Assembly (NCBI RefSeq): GCF_900460315.1
Contig: NZ_UHIO01000001.1
Coordinates: forward strand, 1,316,501-1,380,500
From: Veillonella criceti
GTDB lineage: Bacteria; Bacillota; Negativicutes; Veillonellales; Veillonellaceae
Length of the DNA stretch: 64,000 nucleotides
Direction: 5' to 3'
In this document: piece after piece, positions 1 to 8,931 of the stretch
How positions within the stretch are numbered: the first letter of the stretch is position 1
Layout: the number at the start of each line of letters is the position of its first letter
Position numbers and translations under genes: made by a program
Notes under the pieces: generated by a model
What the model was told of the DNA's origin: nothing
What the model saw: only the letters and a program-made list of their open reading frames with translations
Database searches by the model: none

Positions 1-259
1 TAGTTCCAACAGCAACTAATGTCAATCTCACTGCTGAGCCTGCCTTGGTTGCCTTTTCTATCACACGAATATCCTTATGACGAACTCGATAAATCCATAA
101 ACCTAAAATAAATAAATACAAAAAGTTGATGCCACAGCCCCAAAGCCAACCTAGAATATATCTTTCTAAATCTAAAACTTCTAGTAACAACATAATACTG
201 ATTGTAGTAAAAAACAAATAGGCTGCCATACGCTTTAAAAATTCGACAAAATCCGCCAT
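1..259 (-). CDS. atpI: ATP synthase subunit I (AtpI), 3' part outside window
   Basis: The 86 codons visible begin MADFVEFLKRMAAYLFFTT and run off the left edge, so the C-terminus is missing. Two hydrophobic stretches (about residues 12-30 and 38-58) are followed by a basic segment, RVRHKDIRVIEKATKAG, which suits the small membrane protein AtpI (PF03899 type). AtpI is an accessory or assembly factor of the F0 rotor ring. The ATG follows a GAAAGGGG Shine-Dalgarno. It lies 13 bp downstream of the AtpZ-like gene, so the two are very likely the first genes of the F1F0-ATPase operon, which would continue to the left. The family call rests on topology plus context. Confidence 0.8.
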   Translation of the reverse strand, partial: MADFVEFLKRMAAYLFFTTISIMLLLEVLDLERYILGWLWGCGINFLYLFILGLWIYRVRHKDIRVIEKATKAGSAVRLTLVAVGT

Positions 260-272
260 GTTCAATCCCCTT

Positions 273-479
273 TCAGGAAACTACTCTCAAATATAAAGAG
301 TATAAGCCACCTAAACCTCCTACAATGCCTCCTATTAGAGTGCCCCACGGCGATACATCAAATAGATAATCTATGCCACGCCCCATTGCTATACACCCTA
401 AAATAGATACAAGCAAGGAAAACCCTGCTGATAATGCTACATTTAAAGCTTTTAAAGTAGTGGAATCCAGTCGTTTCAT
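273..479 (-). CDS. atpZ: AtpZ/AtpI-family small membrane protein, first gene of ATP synthase operon
   Basis: This 68-residue protein has two predicted membrane helices (about residues 10-31 and 44-64). The linker IDYLFDVSPWGT and a glycine-rich second helix (GGIVGGLGGLYSLYL) are typical of AtpZ-like 'putative F0F1-ATPase subunit' proteins. Members of this family precede atpI and the structural ATP synthase genes in many Firmicutes and are linked to ion handling or assembly of the F0 sector. An AGGTGATTCT ribosome-binding site precedes ATG 479. AtpI follows 13 bp downstream. No gene lies immediately upstream, so the operon promoter should be in the AT-rich stretch to the right. Confidence 0.82.
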   Translation of the reverse strand: MKRLDSTTLKALNVALSAGFSLLVSILGCIAMGRGIDYLFDVSPWGTLIGGIVGGLGGLYSLYLRVVS

Positions 480-908
480 AGAATCACCTACACTTTGTTA
501 ACTGCTAAGTTATTTACTCTATTATACTATCTATTTCAAGTATAAAATAGACAAATACAACATTCACTAAATTATAACATTTTGCCATAAGTTTATCCAA
601 TGCGCCTATTACAACTATATTTTTCTTATTTTTTGACTCATTATATATTTAAATAGAACGCCTCAAACAAAATCTATTTTTTTCTATATAAAGAAAAGTC
701 TACATAATGCTATTCTCACCAATGATAGCTGTCAAAAAATACTAAACAGACAACAAAAATATTAATATCTGTAATATATTTTTATAATCACATTACGCTA
801 TTTCAATCATGACTCACAAGAATAATAACGGCTTATTTTTCTTCATTTTGTATAAATTAATATAGCTGTTAAAGCAAGTAGCACGCACTTCTTAGAACTA
901 ACAAAGAA
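480..908. other. AT-rich gene-free region upstream of the ATP synthase operon
   Basis: No coding signal was seen on either strand. The stretch is very AT-rich with many T and A runs, and it presumably carries the leftward promoter of atpZ-atpI. No single -35/-10 pair stands out clearly enough to mark. Confidence 0.5.
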
Positions 909-938
909 CACTCTATTAGTAAGTCTACTAATAGAGTG
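909..938 (-). terminator. Hairpin after wecB, probable terminator
   Basis: A perfect 13-bp inverted repeat (CACTCTATTAGTA, 4-nt loop, TACTAATAGAGTG) lies 16 bp beyond the wecB stop codon. Read leftwards it is followed by a T-rich but interrupted tract (TTCTTTGTT). It is a plausible intrinsic terminator with a weak U-tract. Confidence 0.6.
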
Positions 939-954
939 CACTTTACTTAAACCA

Positions 955-2100
955 CTAATAACCAAACCGACTTGGTTTCTTGCCGCTCTGCAAGAATTCA
1001 TAACGTAATGCTTCTACAATACGTTGTGATGCAATCCCATCCCCATAAGGATTAACGGAATTAGCCATCACATCATAGGCTTCTTTGTCAGCTAACAAGC
1101 GATAAGCAGTTTCATATACTGTATTTTCATCAGTTCCTACTAAGCGAACCGTACCAGCTGTCACCGCTTCAGGCCGTTCCGTCGTATTACGCAATACAAG
1201 CACGGGTTTACCTAAAGCCGGCGCTTCTTCTTGAATCCCGCCCGAATCAGTCATCAACAAATAGGAGCGGGCCATTAAATTAGCAAACGGTTCATATTCT
1301 AAAGGATCAATTAAATGCACCCGTGCTACATCGCCTAATTCTTCCTTAACAATACTGCGTACTTTTGGGTTCTTATGGACAGGGAATACTACTTCAATAT
1401 CGGTAAAGGCATCTACTAAACGGCGGATTGCTTTATACACATGACGCATAGGTTCCCCTAAGTTTTCACGACGATGTGTCGTTACTAACACAATACGACG
1501 ATTTTTATAATCTAACGTATTCAATAACTCTTCTTCAAATTGATAGCCTTCTTTAACTGTCGTTTGTAAAGCATCAATAACAGTGTTACCTGTCACATAT
1601 AAATGGGCAGAACTAACATTTTCCTTCATCAAGTTCTTCTCGGCACTAGATGTAGGAGCAAAATGATAGGTAGCTAACGAGCCTGTTAATTTACGATTCA
1701 TTTCTTCTGGGAATGGCGAATAAATATTACCAGTTCGCAAACCAGCTTCTACATGACCTACTGGAATTTCTTGATAGAACGACGCCAAGGCCCCAGCAAA
1801 GGTTGTAGTCGTGTCACCATGCACTAATACTACATCTGGTTTCGCTTCTGTCAACACATCTTTAAGACCTTCTAAGGCACGAGTTGTCACATCATATAAA
1901 GTCTGACCTTGACTCATAATATTCAAATCATAGTCAGGAGTGATAACAAATAAATCTAATACCTGATCAAGCATTTCCCGATGTTGCGCGGTAACAGTTA
2001 CGATGGACTCCATGTCAGGAGCCGCCTCCAATGCTTTCACTACAGGTGCCATTTTAATCGCTTCTGGCCTTGTTCCAAAGACTGTCATTACTTTTAACAT
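955..2100 (-). CDS. wecB: UDP-N-acetylglucosamine 2-epimerase (non-hydrolysing)
   Basis: This cytosolic enzyme interconverts UDP-GlcNAc and UDP-ManNAc, supplying ManNAc for cell-surface polymers. At 381 residues it has the family length. It carries the GT-B-like epimerase motifs in order: GTRPEAIKMAPV (9-20), GDTTTT near 95, HVEAGLR near 116, PFPEEMNR near 129, THRREN near 209 and DSGGIQEEAP near 287. A GGGAGG Shine-Dalgarno precedes ATG 2100. The WecA-like transferase gene lies 87 bp upstream on the same strand, so both probably feed one lipid-linked aminosugar polymer. Which polymer it is (ECA-like, teichoic-acid-linkage-like or other) cannot be told from here, because no further glycosyltransferases are adjacent. 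Hairpin-forming sequence lies in the 87-bp gap. Confidence 0.93.
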   Translation of the reverse strand: MLKVMTVFGTRPEAIKMAPVVKALEAAPDMESIVTVTAQHREMLDQVLDLFVITPDYDLNIMSQGQTLYDVTTRALEGLKDVLTEAKPDVVLVHGDTTTTFAGALASFYQEIPVGHVEAGLRTGNIYSPFPEEMNRKLTGSLATYHFAPTSSAEKNLMKENVSSAHLYVTGNTVIDALQTTVKEGYQFEEELLNTLDYKNRRIVLVTTHRRENLGEPMRHVYKAIRRLVDAFTDIEVVFPVHKNPKVRSIVKEELGDVARVHLIDPLEYEPFANLMARSYLLMTDSGGIQEEAPALGKPVLVLRNTTERPEAVTAGTVRLVGTDENTVYETAYRLLADKEAYDVMANSVNPYGDGIASQRIVEALRYEFLQSGKKPSRFGY

Positions 2101-2187
2101 ACATTACCTCCCATAAATCGCTAGCCCACAGATATCATCCCTGTATGCTAGGAAGGCGCCTGTACAATCCGTACAAGCGCTCGTAGA

Positions 2188-3237
2188 TTACCGTCTATTT
2201 GTAACTGCTTTTTCCTTAGCTACTACTTCATCCTTAGCAATCATACCAAGTTTCGTAGCAATAAACACACAAATACACAAAATAGCTAACACTATGGCAA
2301 TGCCAACTAAAATATTTACTTTCGCTAATAAAATAGCTACGTAGCCTAGCAAAGCTGTCACGGCATACATCAACAATACAGCTTGTTTCTGTGATAAACC
2401 TAAGGCCAATAAACGATGATGCATATGACCTTTATCTGGTTTAAACACTGGCCGCCCATTAATTTTACGACGAATAATCGCAAAGGTCGTATCTAAAATA
2501 GGCAAGCCTAATACAATAACAGGAACTACCAAGGAAATAGTAGCCGCTGTTTTAACAGCCCCCATCACTGAAATAGTAGCCATCGTATAGCCTAACAGCA
2601 TACTGCCTGTATCGCCCATAAAAATCTTAGCAGGGTTAAAATTATAGCGCAAGAAACCACAAGCGGCACCGGCTAAAGCTAAGGCAATGCACGCCAAATC
2701 TACCTGTCCCATTTGCCATAGCACCGTAAAAATAGCCATGCAGGAAATTAACGAAATCCCTGCTGCCAGGCCATCTAACCCATCAATTAAATTAACAATA
2801 TTGGTAAACCCAACAATCCAAAAGATAGTCAAAGGAATCGAAAAGATGCCTAAATAAAAGACATGCCCCCAAGGATTAGTAATAAATTCTACTTGATTAC
2901 CAAAGGCCACGACTACAGCAGCCGCTAAAATTTGGCCTGTCAATTTTGTTTTAGGACCAATTTGTTTCACATCATCCCATATACCTACAGCAACTAAAAC
3001 GAGCGAGCCCACTAAGAGCCCCATTTCAGCGCTTAAATCATCTACGGAATAAATAACGGAAACCATATAGCCAATATAGATGGCTAAGCCACCTAAGCGA
3101 GGTATAGCTCCATGATGCACCTTACGCGCATCTGGTTTATCCATAGCCCCAATATTAATCGCCAACTTTTTAATCAGCGGTGTAATCGCATACGTAATGA
3201 CTAAAGCAATTATGAATGCCCACACGTACACCGTCAT
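2188..3237 (-). CDS. wecA: Undecaprenyl-phosphate GlcNAc-1-phosphate transferase (WecA/TagO/MraY family)
   Basis: This polytopic inner-membrane enzyme should move GlcNAc-1-phosphate (or a related sugar phosphate) from the UDP-sugar to undecaprenyl phosphate, the first step of lipid-linked polymer synthesis. The 349 residues form about ten or eleven membrane helices. Family motifs are present: DKPDARKVHHGAIPRLGG (about 33-50), DDVKQ near 88, NLIDGLDGLAAG near 150, GDTGSMLLGY near 208, and the C-terminal HMHHRLL near 271. The HMHHR histidine motif and lone position place it with WecA/TagO rather than MraY, which normally sits in the dcw cluster. The ribosome-binding site is GAGGAGG. It is probably co-transcribed with the PFL gene 24 bp upstream and wecB downstream. 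Confidence 0.88.
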   Translation of the reverse strand: MTVYVWAFIIALVITYAITPLIKKLAINIGAMDKPDARKVHHGAIPRLGGLAIYIGYMVSVIYSVDDLSAEMGLLVGSLVLVAVGIWDDVKQIGPKTKLTGQILAAAVVVAFGNQVEFITNPWGHVFYLGIFSIPLTIFWIVGFTNIVNLIDGLDGLAAGISLISCMAIFTVLWQMGQVDLACIALALAGAACGFLRYNFNPAKIFMGDTGSMLLGYTMATISVMGAVKTAATISLVVPVIVLGLPILDTTFAIIRRKINGRPVFKPDKGHMHHRLLALGLSQKQAVLLMYAVTALLGYVAILLAKVNILVGIAIVLAILCICVFIATKLGMIAKDEVVAKEKAVTNRR

Positions 3238-3261
3238 TACTGCACCTCCTCGTGCTTGTCC

Positions 3262-4620
3262 TTAGTTTGTAAGACTGCGAATAGGTGCTGGAATGCGTCC
3301 ACCTCGTTGGATGAACTCTTCTGCCCCAAACGGACTTACTTCAATAATTGGGCAATACCCCAATAAACCACCAAATTCAACCATATCCCCTACTGTTTTA
3401 CCAGGTACTGGAATAAGACGAACGGCAGTCGTTTTATTATTAATCATACCAATAGCTGCTTCATCGGCAATAATAGCAGAAATAGTAGCCGCTGATGTAT
3501 CTCCTGGCACAGCAATCATATCAAGCCCTACCGAACATACACAAGTCATCGCTTCTAACTTATCTAAACTCAAACTACCTACGGAAACAGCATCAATCAT
3601 GCCTTTATCTTCACTAACAGGAATAAAAGCACCACTTAAACCACCTACATGAGAAGAAGCCATGAGGCCTCCTTTTTTGACAGCATCATTGAGCAATGCT
3701 AAGGCTGCTGTTGTACCATGAGCCCCACAGGAGGTAATACCCATTTCCTCTAATACATGCGCTACGGAATCACCCACAGCAGGCGTAGGAGCTAGTGATA
3801 AATCAATAATCCCAAACTGCTTACCTAATCGCCGTGAGGCTTCCTGAGCCACTAATTGACCAACGCGTGTAATCTTGAAGGCCGTACGCTTAATCGTTTC
3901 GGCCACTTCATCAAAAGGTCGTCCACGCACAGCTTCTAAAGCATGCTTGACAACCCCTGGACCACTGACACCAACGCTAATCGTTGTATTACCTTCTGTG
4001 ACACCATGGAACGCTCCTGCCATGAAAGGATTATCTTCGACAGGATTACAAAAAATGACAAGCTTAGCACACCCAAATGCATCACGGTCTGCTGTTAGCT
4101 CTGCTGTCTGTTTTACAATTTGCCCCATTTCAGCAACAGCATCCATATTGATGCCTGCTTTAGTAGAGCCAATCCCTACCGAACTACACACTAAATCAGT
4201 CGTTGCCAACGCTTCTGGAATGGATGCAATCAAACGATGATCCCCTTCCGTATAGCCTTTGCTAACGAGAGCAGAAAAACCACCAATAAAGTTAACCCCT
4301 ACTGCTTTAGCCGCTTTATCAAGCGCTTCTGCTACTGGTACATAACTTTTTAAATCGCTGCCCGCTGCCACTAGAGAAATTGGCGTAACGGCCACCCGTT
4401 TATTAATGATAGGCACACCGTACTCCTGAGCAATGGCTTCGCCAGTAGCCACTAGATGTTCAGCTTCTTTAGTAATGTGATCATAAATGCGCGTGCAAAG
4501 AGTCTTGCCATCTGAAGCAGCACAGCCTAGAAGGCTAATCCCCATAGTAATGGTACGCACGTCCAATTTATTATCACGAATCATTTGGTTAGTTTCAATA
4601 ATATTCTCAATACTTAACAT
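3262..4620 (-). CDS. PFL family protein (UPF0210 / DUF711), function unknown
   Basis: This 452-residue soluble protein belongs to the PFL/UPF0210 family. Recognition rests on its N-terminus ([14 protein letters not shown], then [12 protein letters not shown]), the segment [15 protein letters not shown] near 220, the [14 protein letters not shown] region near 300 and the C-terminal [13 protein letters not shown]. The family is broadly conserved in Firmicutes and archaea. Its biochemical role is not established, and despite the name nothing here shows pyruvate-formate-lyase chemistry. It is almost always paired with a short ACT-domain protein, as here (8-bp gap upstream). This suggests that a small ligand, perhaps an amino acid, is sensed by the partner. 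ATG 4620 overlaps no other gene. Confidence 0.88.
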   Translation of the reverse strand: MLSIENIIETNQMIRDNKLDVRTITMGISLLGCAASDGKTLCTRIYDHITKEAEHLVATGEAIAQEYGVPIINKRVAVTPISLVAAGSDLKSYVPVAEALDKAAKAVGVNFIGGFSALVSKGYTEGDHRLIASIPEALATTDLVCSSVGIGSTKAGINMDAVAEMGQIVKQTAELTADRDAFGCAKLVIFCNPVEDNPFMAGAFHGVTEGNTTISVGVSGPGVVKHALEAVRGRPFDEVAETIKRTAFKITRVGQLVAQEASRRLGKQFGIIDLSLAPTPAVGDSVAHVLEEMGITSCGAHGTTAALALLNDAVKKGGLMASSHVGGLSGAFIPVSEDKGMIDAVSVGSLSLDKLEAMTCVCSVGLDMIAVPGDTSAATISAIIADEAAIGMINNKTTAVRLIPVPGKTVGDMVEFGGLLGYCPIIEVSPFGAEEFIQRGGRIPAPIRSLTN

Positions 4621-4628
4621 AATACCAC

Positions 4629-4898
4629 CTACCCTACGCGGTGCATGCTAAGAAATATATCCGCATGTTGTGCCTTAATTTGAACGCCTAACTGTTCCCC
4701 TTCGACAGTTAATGCTTCTTGTACCTTTTGGAGGGCCGTTGGTTCTTTCGTTTCACACATCATAATCATATTAAAGATACCATCTAAAATAGTCTGATTT
4801 ATGGATACAATATTTACATTATTTTCAGCTAGCACAGCAGCCACCCGAGCAATAATCCCCACTCGGTCTATCCCTACTACAGTTACAACTAATTTCAT
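4629..4898 (-). CDS. ACT domain-containing protein (UPF0237)
   Basis: An 89-residue stand-alone ACT domain begins [23 protein letters not shown]. The βαββαβ pattern and the ...[20 protein letters not shown] strand-helix-strand order are typical of UPF0237/GcvR-like ACT proteins, which bind small ligands such as amino acids. The ATG at 4898 was chosen because AAGGTGA lies five bases before it. An in-frame GTG at 4907 would lie inside that ribosome-binding site. The gene is followed after 8 bp by the PFL-family gene, its usual partner, so the two probably act together, but the ligand and target are unknown. Confidence 0.88.
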   Translation of the reverse strand: MKLVVTVVGIDRVGIIARVAAVLAENNVNIVSINQTILDGIFNMIMMCETKEPTALQKVQEALTVEGEQLGVQIKAQHADIFLSMHRVG

Positions 4899-4985
4899 GT
4901 GATTCACCTTTTCCTTAATACCTAATTCAACGTTTCTCTCTGTATTTCAATAATGTTATATTATATCACACTTTATTTTACAATT

Positions 4986-6665
4986 CTACCGTGCAGTAAC
5001 CTCGTTTACAAGGTCTTGACCTGCTTTTAGCAAAGATTTTAAGGCGTCTTCGCCATTGAAACTTTCTGCATATACTTTGTATAAATCTTCCGTACCTGAC
5101 GGACGAGCTACTAAAAAGCTATTAGCCGTTGTAATGCGCAAGCCCCCCAAGGCATACTCACCATATAAAGAAGTTGTCCGAATAGACTCAATAGGCTCCC
5201 CTGCTAATTCCGTAGCCGTTACATCACTAGCCTTTAATTGACTTAACGCTTCCTTAGTCGCTTTAGTGCAAGGCGTGTCAATACGCGTGAAAACAGGCGT
5301 ACCATATCGCTGTGTTAATGCTTCATACAATTGATCTGGTGTACGCCCTGTAACTGACCACATTTCCATAGCAAGTAAAGCCATAATTATGCCATCTTTG
5401 TCAGTAGTCCAAACAGTGCCATCTTTTTTAAGGAACGATGCACCGGCGCTTTCTTCCCCACCAATGCCAATTGTCCCATCGAATAATAAAGAGGCAAAAT
5501 ATTTAAAACCTACGGGCACTTCATAGACAGTAATCTCATTATCGGCACAGAATTTATCCACCATACCCGTGACTACAGCGGTCTTACCAAAGCCCTTGCC
5601 AGACCACTGACGATTATAGAATAAGTACGCGCCAGCAGCTACTAAGAAATGATTAGGTGGCATAAGGCCCGCCTTTGTTACAATCCCATACCGATCATAA
5701 TCAGGGTCATTGCCTACAGCTAAGTCAAATTGGCCAATCTCTTTCACCACATCTGCCATTGCATAAGCGGAAGAGCAGTCCATGCGAACTACCCCATCAT
5801 GGTCATAAGGCATGAAACTAAATGTAGGATCATATTCATTATTAATAATTGTTAAATCCAACTGGTAGGTATCGCTAATGGCTTCCCAATACGCCATACC
5901 ACTGCCACCAAGAGCATTAACTAACACCTTTGGTTTTGCTTTGCGAATGACATCAAAATTAATAACATCTTCTAATTCAGCTACATAAAGACCTTTATAA
6001 TCATATTCCCATTGCAAGGCAGAATCTATTTCATCAATAGCCACGCGGCGAATTCCCTCACCACCGTTTTTAATATACTCATTCGCTTTGGTTTCAATCC
6101 ATTTCGTAAGGGTCGTATCAGCCGGCCCCCCATTAATAGGATTATACTTAATACCCCCTTGGTCTGGCGGATTATGAGATGGTGTAATGATAATACCATC
6201 AGCCTTACCTTGCCCCACTTTATCTTTTAAAAAGGCAGGCACAAAGTCTAAGGCTAATTGTTTATCAATAATCTCATTATAACGAATGATAGCCCGTGAA
6301 ACGCTAGGCGTTGGCACAAAACCATTTTCCCCATCTACAGCAGCCACTACGCCATTAGCGGCCAATACTTCTAACACCGTTTCAATGGCCGGTTCTGACA
6401 ATGCATGTGTATCATGACCAACAAAACAAACACCAGTAGCCCCAAATTCTTTACGGCCATCACAGATAGCTTGCGCAATAGCAGCCACATGCAACTCATT
6501 GAAACTACCAGCCAAAGATTTACCTCGATGACCTGAAGTTCCAAAGGAAATTCGTTGTTCTTTATTATCATACTGAGGCACTATTTGATAATACGCTTCA
6601 ATAATAGACTCTAAATCAATCAAATCTTCTGAACGCACCAAAGTGCCTGCTAATGCATGTGCCAT
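4986..6665 (-). CDS. pgm: Phosphoglucomutase, alpha-D-glucose phosphate-specific
   Basis: This cytosolic enzyme interconverts glucose-1-phosphate and glucose-6-phosphate, linking central carbon metabolism to nucleotide-sugar and envelope synthesis. It has the four α-D-phosphohexomutase motifs: the N-terminal GTSGHRGK (42-49), the active-serine loop TPSHNPPDQGG (161-171, phospho-Ser163), the Mg2+ loop DPDYDRYG near 320 with GGEESAGASF near 400, and the phosphate-binding RPSGTEDLYK near the C-terminus. The 559-residue length matches the Pgm type rather than shorter PgcA/ManB enzymes. ATG 6665 was chosen because GGAGG lies five bases before it. The further in-frame ATG at 6677 overlaps that Shine-Dalgarno. 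The gene appears monocistronic. Confidence 0.93.
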   Translation of the reverse strand: MAHALAGTLVRSEDLIDLESIIEAYYQIVPQYDNKEQRISFGTSGHRGKSLAGSFNELHVAAIAQAICDGRKEFGATGVCFVGHDTHALSEPAIETVLEVLAANGVVAAVDGENGFVPTPSVSRAIIRYNEIIDKQLALDFVPAFLKDKVGQGKADGIIITPSHNPPDQGGIKYNPINGGPADTTLTKWIETKANEYIKNGGEGIRRVAIDEIDSALQWEYDYKGLYVAELEDVINFDVIRKAKPKVLVNALGGSGMAYWEAISDTYQLDLTIINNEYDPTFSFMPYDHDGVVRMDCSSAYAMADVVKEIGQFDLAVGNDPDYDRYGIVTKAGLMPPNHFLVAAGAYLFYNRQWSGKGFGKTAVVTGMVDKFCADNEITVYEVPVGFKYFASLLFDGTIGIGGEESAGASFLKKDGTVWTTDKDGIIMALLAMEMWSVTGRTPDQLYEALTQRYGTPVFTRIDTPCTKATKEALSQLKASDVTATELAGEPIESIRTTSLYGEYALGGLRITTANSFLVARPSGTEDLYKVYAESFNGEDALKSLLKAGQDLVNEVTAR

Positions 6666-6699
6666 AAAAACCTCCATTATTTCATTTATATATCATCAA

Positions 6700-6770
6700 T
6701 TAGCTAGCATCTATTAATTAACTAACTAATAACTAACATCTATCATCTATCATCTAACTAAACTCTATCA
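6700..6770. repeat. Short ACTA/TATC-type simple repeats
   Basis: Between pgm and the YitT gene the sequence runs through imperfect repeats of AACTA and CATCTAT units (for example ATCTATCATCTATCATCT). It is non-coding and looks like slippage-prone low-complexity DNA. It lies about 35 bp upstream of the pgm start, so it could sit within the pgm leader. Confidence 0.6.
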
Positions 6771-6847
6771 ACGCCTAGTGTGTACGCTTTCACAATGACC
6801 TTTCACTAGACTAAGGCGTAAAAGTAAATGCAACCACGTATTACTTA

Positions 6848-7756
6848 CTAATCATTCATCTCTACCCGTGCTCGAATACGCTCAATAGCTTGCTGAGTTT
6901 CCGCTTTTGATGGCAAAGTAAAACCTCCGCCAATAACTTCAGCCACATCAGTTACCATTAAAAAAGCCGTCGGATCTTCTTCCTCTACTGCTTTTTTAAG
7001 TTTAGCAACCTGCATTAAGCTAACTACTACCAAAATCACCTGCTTATGCTGATGTGTATACGCCCCTTCCCCATTCAAAATAGTGGCGCCACGGCCAATT
7101 TGATTAATAATCAAATCACAAATTTTATAAGGTTTATAGGAAATAATAAACACGGCTTTACGTTGATCAAAGCCCACAATAACGCGATTAGTTAACATAG
7201 CTGAAATATACAAACTCACCAAAGTAACCGCAGCCGCTTCAATATTAACTACAAAGGCCGCTATCGTCAAAATCACCATATTAATGGCTAGTACAATACT
7301 ACCAATTTGTAAACCATAATATTTACGAATAATTAGCGCAATAGGATCAAGGCCTCCTGCATTACCGCCTGACCGATATACAGTACCTACCCCAATACCA
7401 CAAAACAGGCCCCCTAAAATGGCCCCTACCAATGGATCATGCGTCAAATCATAATCTGCTAAAAATCGTAACATATTAATAAACAGCGAGGACACAACTG
7501 TACCAAAAATAGTAATCATTACATGCCAACGACCTAGCCAACGGTAGGCTGCATATAAAACGGGAATGTTTAAAAGTAAATTCAATGTACCGACTTGAAT
7601 GCCCGTTAAATAATACAACATTAAGGCAACCCCACTAATGCCACCACTTACCAATTTATGTGGCACTACAAAGGCATTAATCCCTATGGCAAATAAAAAC
7701 GTACCCAACGTGACCATAGCCATTACATATAAAGTTGAACTCCACTTTTTAAACAT
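6848..7756 (-). CDS. YitT family membrane protein (DUF161 + DUF2179)
   Basis: This 302-residue protein has five or six membrane helices in the first two-thirds (YitT/DUF161; LFAIGINAFVVPHKLVSGGISG near 20-41, GGNAGGLDPIALIIRKYYG near 125). A soluble C-terminal DUF2179 domain follows (FIISYKPYKICDLII, then GAYTHQHKQVILVVV). The family is common in Firmicutes and its transport or signalling role is unproven. The start is supported by GGAGGCGAC. A close paralogue lies 43 bp upstream, and the two share long identical stretches (for example GRGATILNGEGAYTHQHKQV), so this is a tandem duplication. Both appear to be in one transcript. Confidence 0.87.
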   Translation of the reverse strand: MFKKWSSTLYVMAMVTLGTFLFAIGINAFVVPHKLVSGGISGVALMLYYLTGIQVGTLNLLLNIPVLYAAYRWLGRWHVMITIFGTVVSSLFINMLRFLADYDLTHDPLVGAILGGLFCGIGVGTVYRSGGNAGGLDPIALIIRKYYGLQIGSIVLAINMVILTIAAFVVNIEAAAVTLVSLYISAMLTNRVIVGFDQRKAVFIISYKPYKICDLIINQIGRGATILNGEGAYTHQHKQVILVVVSLMQVAKLKKAVEEEDPTAFLMVTDVAEVIGGGFTLPSKAETQQAIERIRARVEMND

Positions 7757-7799
7757 GTCGCCTCCTAATTCTCAATTCGTCTATTTTGCTAGTTTCCCA

Positions 7800-8762
7800 T
7801 TAATTTTTAGGGGTTTCTGCAATTGTCCCTTCCGGCGCATCTGGCAACGAATCCCCCATCGCCCCCGACTGCACGGACCGCTCAATAGCCGCATTCACCG
7901 ATTCAGGGGTAGCCAATGGAATGGTAAAACCTTGACCAATCACTTCCGCTGCATCAGAAATAATCATAAAGGCCGACGGGTCTTCTTTCTGCACCGCTTC
8001 TTTTAACTTAGCCACTTGCATTAACCCAACAACAACTAAAATGACCTGTTTATGCTGATGTGTATACGCCCCTTCCCCATTTAAAATGGTCGCCCCACGG
8101 CCTAACTGGTGAATAATTAAGTCGCAAATCTTATATGGTTTATAGGAAATAATATAAATAGCCTTCCGTTGATTAAAGCCTACTACTACCTTATTGGTAA
8201 CCATAGCTTGCACATAAATACTAATAAGCGTAATAGCCGCTGCTTCTACACTAATAACTAAGGCCGCTGCAAATAAAACTAATACGTTAATACCAAAAAT
8301 AATGCTCCCCATTTGTAAGCCATAATACTTACGGATAATCAGTGCAATAGGGTCCAATCCGCCCGTATTCCCACCAGCTCGATACACAATACCTAGGCCT
8401 AAACCGCACATAATACCACCCAGTAATGAACCTACCAACGGATCGGAGGTCAACTGGTATTGCTCCATAAATTCCATAGCATTAATTAAGAAAGATATAA
8501 CAGCTGTCCCAAATAGTGTTATCATTAAATGCCAACGACCCAGCCAACGATAAGCAGCATACAAAATAGGCACGTTTAATAGCAAGTTTAAGGTACCTAC
8601 TTGAACGCCCGTTAAATAATATAGCATTAGCGCAATCCCGCTTAAACTACCACTTACTAACTTGTGTGGTACAATAAAAGCATCAATACCAATGGCAAAC
8701 AATAATGAACCAATCGTTGTCATCACTAAAGCATTCGTTGTTCGGCCCCATTTCAACTGCAT
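7800..8762 (-). CDS. YitT family membrane protein (DUF161 + DUF2179), paralogue
   Basis: This 320-residue paralogue of the next gene has the same layout: N-terminal membrane domain (LFAIGIDAFIVPHKLVSGSLSG, GGNTGGLDPIALII) and C-terminal DUF2179 domain with the GAYTHQHKQVILVVV motif. It differs by an acidic, proline-containing tail of about 20 residues (GDSLPDAPEGTIAETPKN), which the second copy lacks. The start follows CCAGGAGGAACT. It is the promoter-proximal gene of the pair and is divergent from ispE. Its function is unknown, and the tail could give the two copies different partners or stability. Confidence 0.87.
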   Translation of the reverse strand: MQLKWGRTTNALVMTTIGSLLFAIGIDAFIVPHKLVSGSLSGIALMLYYLTGVQVGTLNLLLNVPILYAAYRWLGRWHLMITLFGTAVISFLINAMEFMEQYQLTSDPLVGSLLGGIMCGLGLGIVYRAGGNTGGLDPIALIIRKYYGLQMGSIIFGINVLVLFAAALVISVEAAAITLISIYVQAMVTNKVVVGFNQRKAIYIISYKPYKICDLIIHQLGRGATILNGEGAYTHQHKQVILVVVGLMQVAKLKEAVQKEDPSAFMIISDAAEVIGQGFTIPLATPESVNAAIERSVQSGAMGDSLPDAPEGTIAETPKN

Positions 8763-8777
8763 AGTTCCTCCTGGAAA

Positions 8778-8806
8778 TTGAAATTTCTCACTTAATAGCG
8801 TATAAT
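8778..8806 (+). promoter_or_regulatory. Sigma-70-type promoter for ispE-gntR
   Basis: TTGAAA (8778-8783), a 17-bp spacer and TATAAT (8801-8806) form a near-consensus vegetative promoter pointing at ispE. The expected 5' untranslated region is about 120 nt. It sits in the divergent intergenic region with the YitT pair. Confidence 0.75.
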
Positions 8807-8931
8807 AAATTGATTAAATATAAAAAATCATTAGGTTAATATTTCTATGTCCATCTTAACCTAACCACCTTATAATTTCAACTACTAAAGCAGTTTCATC
8901 TGTAAGTTCATCAGCAAAAAGGAGGCTCCCC

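Noticed and set aside
3293-4240. Plus-strand frames inside the PFL-family gene
   Set aside because: They are shadows of a well-conserved minus-strand gene without ribosome-binding sites or recognisable products.
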